18,334 nt of DNA from Microcaldota archaeon. GTDB lineage: Archaea > Micrarchaeota > Micrarchaeia > Anstonellales > Bilamarchaeaceae. The DNA lies in NCBI GenBank assembly GCA_013425425.1, contig JACCLJ010000074.1, positions 1-18,334 of the forward strand. The letters are read 5' to 3'. This document shows, piece by piece, positions 14,201 to 18,334 of this stretch. The notes beneath the pieces were generated by a model. The model searched no databases, was not told where the DNA came from, and worked only from the letters and a program-made list of their open reading frames with translations. The stretch's first letter is position 1, and every line of letters starts with the position of its first letter. Position numbers and translations under genes: made by a program.

Positions 14201-15646
14201 ATGAAGATATACGACTCCGTCAAAAGGGATATCGTCGAATTCGCCCCGATTGAGGACAAGAGGATTGTAATTTACGTCTGCGGGCTGACGCCCTACGACG
14301 AGGCGCACATAGGCCACGCAAGGACGTACGTCTCTTTCGATATCATGAAAAGATATTTCGTAAAGAGAGGCTATCGGGTATTCCATATACAGAATATCAC
14401 GGATGTCGAAGACAAGATAATAAACCGGTGCAAAGAGACGGGCGCAGACCCGAAAAAACTGACCGAAAAGAACCATGCGGAGGCGCTCGGGCTTTTCGAC
14501 CGGCTCCATATAACCAGGGCCGACGCATATCCGAAGGTCAGCGAGCACATGGACGAGATAGTGGCGCTCATAAAAAAACTGGTTGACAGGGGCTATGCGT
14601 ACGGAACTGAAACAGGCGTCTATTTCGACGTTTCGAAATTCAAGAACTACGGAAAGCTCTCGGGCCAGAATATGAAGGAGATACGGGCCGGGGCGCGCGT
14701 TGAGGTCGATGAAACGAAGGAAAGCCCGGAGGATTTCGCCCTGTGGAAAAAGGGCGAGGATATCATGGCATTCGACTCGCCATGGGGCCGCGGAAGGCCG
14801 GGCTGGCACATAGAATGCTCGGCAATGTCGATGAAATATGCGAAACGCGAAACGCTGGATATCCACGGCGGGGCGCGGGACCTGATATTCCCCCATCATG
14901 AAAACGAGATAGCGCAGAGCGAGGCGGCGACCGGCAAGCCGTTTTCCAAATACTGGATGCACACCGGCTTCCTTACCGTGCATGGCGAGAAGATGAGCAA
15001 GTCGCTCGGCAATTTCATAACCGTGAAGGACGCGCTGAAGAGATTTTCACCCAATGCGCTGCGGTTCTTCTACATCCAGTCGCACTACAGAAGCCCTGTT
15101 GATTATGACGAAAAGGCCATATCGTCAATGGAGGAGGGCGTGGATAAGATATTCAACACACTTAGAGGCATATCGGAAAGCAGGACGGGGAATCTCCGGG
15201 ATGACGAATTCAGGAAAAAGGCGGACGCGGAGACGAAGAGATTCTACGAGGAGATGGAGAACGATTTCGACACTCCCGGTGCCATAGCTGCGCTCTTCGG
15301 CCTCATAAGGACGGTCAACAGCCATCTCGGGAAGGAGCGCACGGACAGCGAGGCGCTCGAAGGCATAAAGGAGAAGATAGAGGAGATTCTCTGGATCCTC
15401 GGGCTTGAAAAGGAAGCGGTTTCGCTCGACGGAAAGAAAAAAGAGATAGCCGCAGTCGCCGCGGAATTCAGGATCAGGGCAGGGCCGAAGCCCGAGGAGA
15501 CGATTGCGGCGCTCGCGGAGCTGAGGGAAACTTCAAGGAAGAAAAAGGATTACGCCGCTTCCGATTCCATAAGGAAAAGGCTTAAAGACATCGGCATCGT
15601 GCTTGAGGACAAGAAAGAAGGCGGAACTGGATGGAGGATTGAGTAG
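14201..15646 (+). CDS. cysS: Cysteinyl-tRNA synthetase
   Basis: A 481-residue class I synthetase that charges tRNA-Cys. The HIGH motif is at residues 36-39 (EAHIGHART) and KMSKS at 264-268 (HGEKMSKSLGN). Zinc ligands include the Cys of YVCGLTPYD, the Cys of WHIECSAMS and HHENEIAQSE. The C-terminal anticodon-binding helical domain follows. Length is normal for the family (about 460-480), so the gene appears complete. ATG 14201 is preceded by the shared AT box. The archease gene begins at the base after its TAG. Confidence 0.97.
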   Translation: MKIYDSVKRDIVEFAPIEDKRIVIYVCGLTPYDEAHIGHARTYVSFDIMKRYFVKRGYRVFHIQNITDVEDKIINRCKETGADPKKLTEKNHAEALGLFDRLHITRADAYPKVSEHMDEIVALIKKLVDRGYAYGTETGVYFDVSKFKNYGKLSGQNMKEIRAGARVEVDETKESPEDFALWKKGEDIMAFDSPWGRGRPGWHIECSAMSMKYAKRETLDIHGGARDLIFPHHENEIAQSEAATGKPFSKYWMHTGFLTVHGEKMSKSLGNFITVKDALKRFSPNALRFFYIQSHYRSPVDYDEKAISSMEEGVDKIFNTLRGISESRTGNLRDDEFRKKADAETKRFYEEMENDFDTPGAIAALFGLIRTVNSHLGKERTDSEALEGIKEKIEEILWILGLEKEAVSLDGKKKEIAAVAAEFRIRAGPKPEETIAALAELRETSRKKKDYAASDSIRKRLKDIGIVLEDKKEGGTGWRIE

Positions 15647-16039
15647 ATGTACAGATTTATAGAGCACCCGTCGGACCTGAAAATCGAGGGAAGGAACAAA
15701 ACATTCGAAAAGGCGCTTGAGGACGTTGCAAACGGCATGTTCACCCAGATGGGCGCGGGGCATGCAAAAGAGAAGGATACAATAGAGATAGAATCGAAAA
15801 AGGGCACGGCCGAGGACCTCGTTGTGGATTCGCTTTCAAAGATAATAGCCGAATGCGAAATCGTTCCGTTCACGCCGAAGAGGGCTGAGGTGACGGAAAC
15901 GGGCGGGAAGAGCGTAAGGATAAAGGTCTTCGGGGAGAAAAAACAGCCCGAGAACGTTATAAAGGCGGTCACCTACCACGAGCTTCAGATAATGAAGGAA
16001 AAAAGCGGATGGGCAATAGCCGTGCTTTTCGATATCTGA
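15647..16039 (+). CDS. Archease (RtcB tRNA-ligase activator)
   Basis: A 130-residue archease. These proteins accelerate guanylation of the RNA ligase RtcB during tRNA splicing and RNA repair. The N-terminus YRFIEHPSDLKIEG corresponds to the usual EHTADIG metal-binding region, with the conserved Asp kept and Thr-Ala replaced by Pro-Ser. The C-terminal block NVIKAVTYHELQI is the family's most recognisable signature. The ATG follows the cysS TAG directly, with GGAGG nine bases upstream inside cysS. RtcB itself is not in this window. Co-transcription with cysS groups it with tRNA functions. Confidence 0.92.
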   Translation: MYRFIEHPSDLKIEGRNKTFEKALEDVANGMFTQMGAGHAKEKDTIEIESKKGTAEDLVVDSLSKIIAECEIVPFTPKRAEVTETGGKSVRIKVFGEKKQPENVIKAVTYHELQIMKEKSGWAIAVLFDI

Positions 16040-16069
16040 TTCATATCCATTACGTCTATTTCAGATATT

Positions 16070-16771
16070 TCAGCCTTTCCTGTATCCGCCGGTAGGGGCG
16101 CCTTTTCCTGCAAAGATGAGAACGTTGCTCCACAGCCACAGGCCCAGCGTCCTGAAGAAGCCGTTTTCCCTGAATCTCCTGTCGGACAGGGTGAGCACGA
16201 GTTCGGGGTCGTATTTTACTTTTTTCGAAGGGGGCAGCCTCTGCATCATGTCCGTATCCTCGCATATGACCGAGCGGAAGCCGCCCACGCTGAAAAAAAG
16301 ATTCTTGCGGTATGCCGCGTTGTTTGCGGCTATCCAGTATTTCCCGGTGAGCTTGTGCATCAGCGCCGCGGAGTAGAAAACGCCTGTGGAATACGTGTCA
16401 TACAGGAATTTCCATAACGCAGAATCCGATTCGTAAAGGTCAAGCCCGCCCACCGCGTGGACGTCTTTTCTTTTGAAGTGGGATTTCATTTTTTTGAGGA
16501 AATCCCCGGCCGGGATGCAGTCCGCGTCAAGGAATACCAGCACGCTGTTTTTCGCATGCTTTGCCCCTTCCGTCTTTGCAAGCCCTATGCCCACCGGCTT
16601 CTGGAAAACCACCTTTGCGCCATGCCTGAGGGCTATATCCGGAGTGCCGTCCTTGCTGTAAGCATCCACGATGATTATCTCGTCGCCGTCCTCCATCTGC
16701 TCCGTGAGGTGGCTGAGAAGTCTGTCGACGTTGTCTTTTTCGTTTAATGTGGGAATTACTATGCTTAACAT
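16070..16771 (-). CDS. Family 2 glycosyltransferase
   Basis: A 233-residue GT-A fold enzyme. The nucleotide-sugar binding start SIVIPTLNEKDN is followed by IIIVDAYSKDGT. The DxD metal site is D82-A-D84 (VFLDADCIP). A later acidic motif is SVICEDTDMMQRL, and the C-terminus has one hydrophobic segment (FRTLGLWLWSNVLIFAG) that may bind the membrane. Such enzymes transfer sugars to lipid carriers, glycans or proteins. The donor and acceptor cannot be told. The ATG at 16771 has an AT box about 28 bp upstream. It is a single-gene unit, convergent with archease and divergent from the lipoprotein gene. Confidence 0.92.
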   Translation of the reverse strand: MLSIVIPTLNEKDNVDRLLSHLTEQMEDGDEIIIVDAYSKDGTPDIALRHGAKVVFQKPVGIGLAKTEGAKHAKNSVLVFLDADCIPAGDFLKKMKSHFKRKDVHAVGGLDLYESDSALWKFLYDTYSTGVFYSAALMHKLTGKYWIAANNAAYRKNLFFSVGGFRSVICEDTDMMQRLPPSKKVKYDPELVLTLSDRRFRENGFFRTLGLWLWSNVLIFAGKGAPTGGYRKG

Positions 16772-16794
16772 GTAAGTCTATTTGAGTTAAAGTC

Positions 16795-16803
16795 CTTAAA
16801 AAC
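16795..16803. promoter_or_regulatory. AT box between divergent glycosyltransferase and lipoprotein genes
   Basis: CTTAAAAAC, read as GTTTTTAAG on the minus strand, is centred about 28 bp before the glycosyltransferase ATG at 16771. On the plus strand it predicts a transcript start near 16825, just before the GGTGA of the lipoprotein gene. It is the only strong AT run in the core of the gap. Confidence 0.45.
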
Positions 16804-16825
16804 CTTGCAGTCGCATAATCGTCCA

Positions 16826-16830
16826 GGTGA
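16826..16830 (+). promoter_or_regulatory. Shine-Dalgarno GGTGA for the lipoprotein gene
   Basis: GGTGA, four bases before ATG 16835. It selects this ATG over a longer in-frame start further upstream. Confidence 0.5.
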
Positions 16831-16834
16831 AACG

Positions 16835-17137
16835 ATGAAAACTGCCTGCCTTTTGGCAATATCCCTGCTGTTTTTCGGCTGCCTGCAGCAGCTTACGACC
16901 ATAACGGAGCTTAATGGCGAGCCTGCAACATACATCGGAAAGGAGATAAACGTGAAGGGCACTGTTGAAAATACCGTCAAGCTGGGCGAGCTTTCCGGCT
17001 ATACGCTGACTGAAGGCAATGAATCCATAAGGGTTTCGAGCAAGGCGCTGCCTGAGGAGGGAAAGGAGATTACAGTTAGCGGCACCTGGATGCGGGATAC
17101 GATATTCGGATATTACCTTCTTGCAAAATCCGGATGA
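16835..17137 (+). CDS. Small secreted lipoprotein with OB-fold-like domain
   Basis: A 100-residue protein. A short basic N-terminus and hydrophobic core end in a lipobox-like LFFGC with C16, so lipid anchoring outside the membrane is likely. The mature part (about residues 30-98) has the strand pattern of a small OB-fold: YIGKEINVKGTVENTVKLG, GYTLTEGNESIRVSS, EEGKEITVSGTW and GYYLLAKS. This resembles bacterial and archaeal tRNA_anti-like OB domains found in exported proteins of unknown role. The start is set by the GGTGA four bases upstream. The stop codon directly abuts the stop of the convergent gene at 17138. Confidence 0.75.
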   Translation: MKTACLLAISLLFFGCLQQLTTITELNGEPATYIGKEINVKGTVENTVKLGELSGYTLTEGNESIRVSSKALPEEGKEITVSGTWMRDTIFGYYLLAKSG

Positions 17138-17515
17138 TTAGTCTTTCTTTTCGTTTTTTTCAGGACCCGGTTTCTTGTTGTTTTTCGCCACTTCCACTAT
17201 TGCGGCTACGCTCATCAGTAGCACGACGCCTCCTAGAATGTAATAGCCGATATTGTCTTTCGTATTCTCATTAGTTATGGTGCATGCGGGCAGGAAAGGG
17301 GTTGCAAGAATCGCATGGCGCCAAAGTTTCTTTGCCGTAGTGGCCACAGCACCGAGCATCCCCCTGCCGGATTTTTCCCGATTCTCGGTTGGAGTATCGA
17401 CTTGACGCGGGGGCTCTTCCTTGATGCGGAATCTCTTCCATGATGCCTTTTCCGCAGCGGCGTTGGCTAGCGTGAAAATTTTTCTCCTCTCCAGCACATA
17501 CTTTACCTTGGGCAT
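17138..17515 (-). CDS. Hypothetical protein with C-terminal membrane helix
   Basis: A 125-residue protein I do not recognise. The first 50 residues are basic and polar. A moderately hydrophobic segment (about 54-78, ending ATPFLPAC) follows, and then one clear membrane helix (about 90-110, YYILGGVVLLMSVAAIVEVA). A charged Lys/Pro/Glu tail ends the protein. The ATG at 17515 has GAGGT six bases upstream (17522-17526) and an AT box near 17552-17560. The gene ends where the lipoprotein gene ends, with no bases between the stops. It might be a small envelope protein. Confidence 0.6.
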   Translation of the reverse strand: MPKVKYVLERRKIFTLANAAAEKASWKRFRIKEEPPRQVDTPTENREKSGRGMLGAVATTAKKLWRHAILATPFLPACTITNENTKDNIGYYILGGVVLLMSVAAIVEVAKNNKKPGPEKNEKKD

Positions 17516-17551
17516 ATCAAAACCTCGTTTTTGAATCTGGTGTTTGAAAAT

Positions 17552-17560
17552 GTTTAAAAA
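17552..17560 (-). promoter_or_regulatory. Putative TATA box for the 17515 gene
   Basis: GTTTAAAAA, read on the minus strand as TTTTTAAAC, is centred about 41 bp before the ATG at 17515. It implies a leader of about 15 nt that contains the GAGGT site. This fits the rule seen here that leadered genes carry Shine-Dalgarno sequences. Confidence 0.4.
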
Positions 17561-17565
17561 CTTAA

Positions 17566-18334
17566 CTAGCAGACGGTTGGCTTCCTTCCGGGCACAGGCG
17601 GAGGGGAATGTTTGGCCTGTACCACCGGCTTCGGAATGGTATATCTGCCAACGAGTTCGAAGCCGCTTTCCTTTCTTTCCACTATTTTTTTGAATACGGC
17701 TATCGCCCTTTCGTCCTTGTTCGCAGCGAGCGCTTTTGCCGCTTCCGTTCTGAGGCCGTTGTTCTCGCCCCTTTTTATAAAATGAAAGAGGGCATTCTGG
17801 ATGTCCGCTTCGAGTATCTCTGCCTGTACTGTGTCATCTCCGAATACTCCATTTTTCCATTCGGGCGCGGAACTAATGAGCGAAACAAGCTGCCGTATCG
17901 CTGCGGCGGATTCCGCCGAATCGGTTATTTTCCTGTCGCCCTTCGCCGGCATCAGGAGGCGCACGGAATCGTAAACCATTGAAACGAAAAATCTTTTCGG
18001 GTCGCCCTCATAAGGATACATGCCCACGAATACCCGCTCATGGTTTAGGGCTTCCTTAAGGTCCTCCCTCTCCCTTATCATCGCTATCGAATCCTCTGCG
18101 ATTCTCTTTATGCCAGCATCGCCGTTTCTGACCAGCACATCGAGGCGTTTCTTGACCTCGGAGCCCTCGAAGTTGGCGAGCGCCTCTATCGCCCTTACCC
18201 TTGTCTCGGGGCCCGCCTTCGTGGCGATATGCAAAAGCACTTCCTTGGCTATCGAAAGGAACCTCTCGCGGTCCATACCCGGGAGCACGTCTTCGCTTTC
18301 CTTTATCGCGACTATCCTCGCGCCCGCCTGTATG
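17566..18334 (-). CDS. HEAT-repeat-like protein, 5' end beyond window
   Basis: An open frame runs from the window edge to a TAG at 17566, at least 256 residues. A GTG at 18288 and an ATG at 18276 occur in frame, but the frame stays open to 18334 (IQAGARIVAIKESEDV), so the true start may lie outside. The first part looks like paired amphipathic helices of the HEAT/ARM type (RVRAIEALANFEG, then IKRIAEDSIAMI). A similar helix pair recurs near the C-terminus (LRTEAAKALAANKDERAIAV). The C-terminal tail is proline-rich and ends in PTVC. HEAT-like proteins are mostly binding scaffolds. No enzyme motif is seen, and the role is unknown. Confidence 0.65.
   Translation of the reverse strand, partial: IQAGARIVAIKESEDVLPGMDRERFLSIAKEVLLHIATKAGPETRVRAIEALANFEGSEVKKRLDVLVRNGDAGIKRIAEDSIAMIREREDLKEALNHERVFVGMYPYEGDPKRFFVSMVYDSVRLLMPAKGDRKITDSAESAAAIRQLVSLISSAPEWKNGVFGDDTVQAEILEADIQNALFHFIKRGENNGLRTEAAKALAANKDERAIAVFKKIVERKESGFELVGRYTIPKPVVQAKHSPPPVPGRKPTVC

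Noticed and set aside
1..18334. tRNA genes, rRNA, CRISPR arrays, insertion sequences or direct repeats
   Set aside because: Gaps between genes are all under about 90 bp. I saw no cloverleaf-like segments, regularly spaced repeats, transposase genes or terminal inverted repeats. This was inspection by eye, not a covariance or repeat search.

Overview
This window is a gene-dense piece of an archaeal chromosome. The domain assignment rests on a family D DNA polymerase large subunit (DP2), a stand-alone PP-loop subunit of GMP synthase, an archaeal-type CCA-adding enzyme, archease, a RAD55/KaiC-like ATPase and a short beta-CASP nuclease of the aCPSF2 kind. AT-rich TATA-like boxes sit about 26 bp before several start codons, as expected for leaderless archaeal mRNAs. 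Internal operon genes instead use GGTGA, GAGGT or GGAGGT Shine-Dalgarno sequences. Small proteins, tight packing and a short HisA-like protein behind hisS suggest a DPANN-type archaeon (for example Micrarchaeota or Diapherotrites), but that lineage call is inference. There are no tRNA or rRNA genes, CRISPR arrays, insertion sequences or inteins that I can see. No stretch longer than 300 bases lacks a gene.

Layout. 1-658 (minus): a PIN-domain RNase-like gene followed by a truncated membrane-anchored protein. 745-4095 (plus): DP2, ending in a PCNA-binding motif. 4141-5335 (plus): an unknown 165-residue protein translationally coupled to a RAD55/KaiC-like ATPase. 5313-7056 (minus): hisS and a short HisA-like protein. 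7120-8248 (plus): a CCA-adding enzyme whose 5' end looks deleted and frameshifted. 8205-10710 (minus): an aCPSF2-like nuclease, YjbQ and a membrane acyltransferase. 10762-13143 (plus): a two-helix K+ channel, a small TBP-fold-like protein, a PHP-domain phosphoesterase and a polytopic membrane protein. 13171-14127 (minus): GMP synthase subunit B. 14201-16039 (plus): cysS and archease. 16070-16771 (minus): a family 2 glycosyltransferase. 16835-17137 (plus): a small lipoprotein with an OB-like domain. 17138-17515 (minus): an unknown membrane protein. 17566-18334 (minus): a HEAT-like protein that runs off the window.

Much of the content is core information processing: replication (DP2), tRNA charging and maturation (HisRS, CysRS, CCA enzyme, and archease, which serves the RtcB ligase), and RNA decay or 3'-end formation (aCPSF2, PIN). 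GMP synthesis is also represented. Points that deserve a second look are the damaged cca 5' end, the HisA-like protein behind hisS, the single-repeat TBP-like protein in a channel/PHP operon, the unknown partner of the RAD55-like ATPase, and divergent gene pairs that appear to share one AT box.
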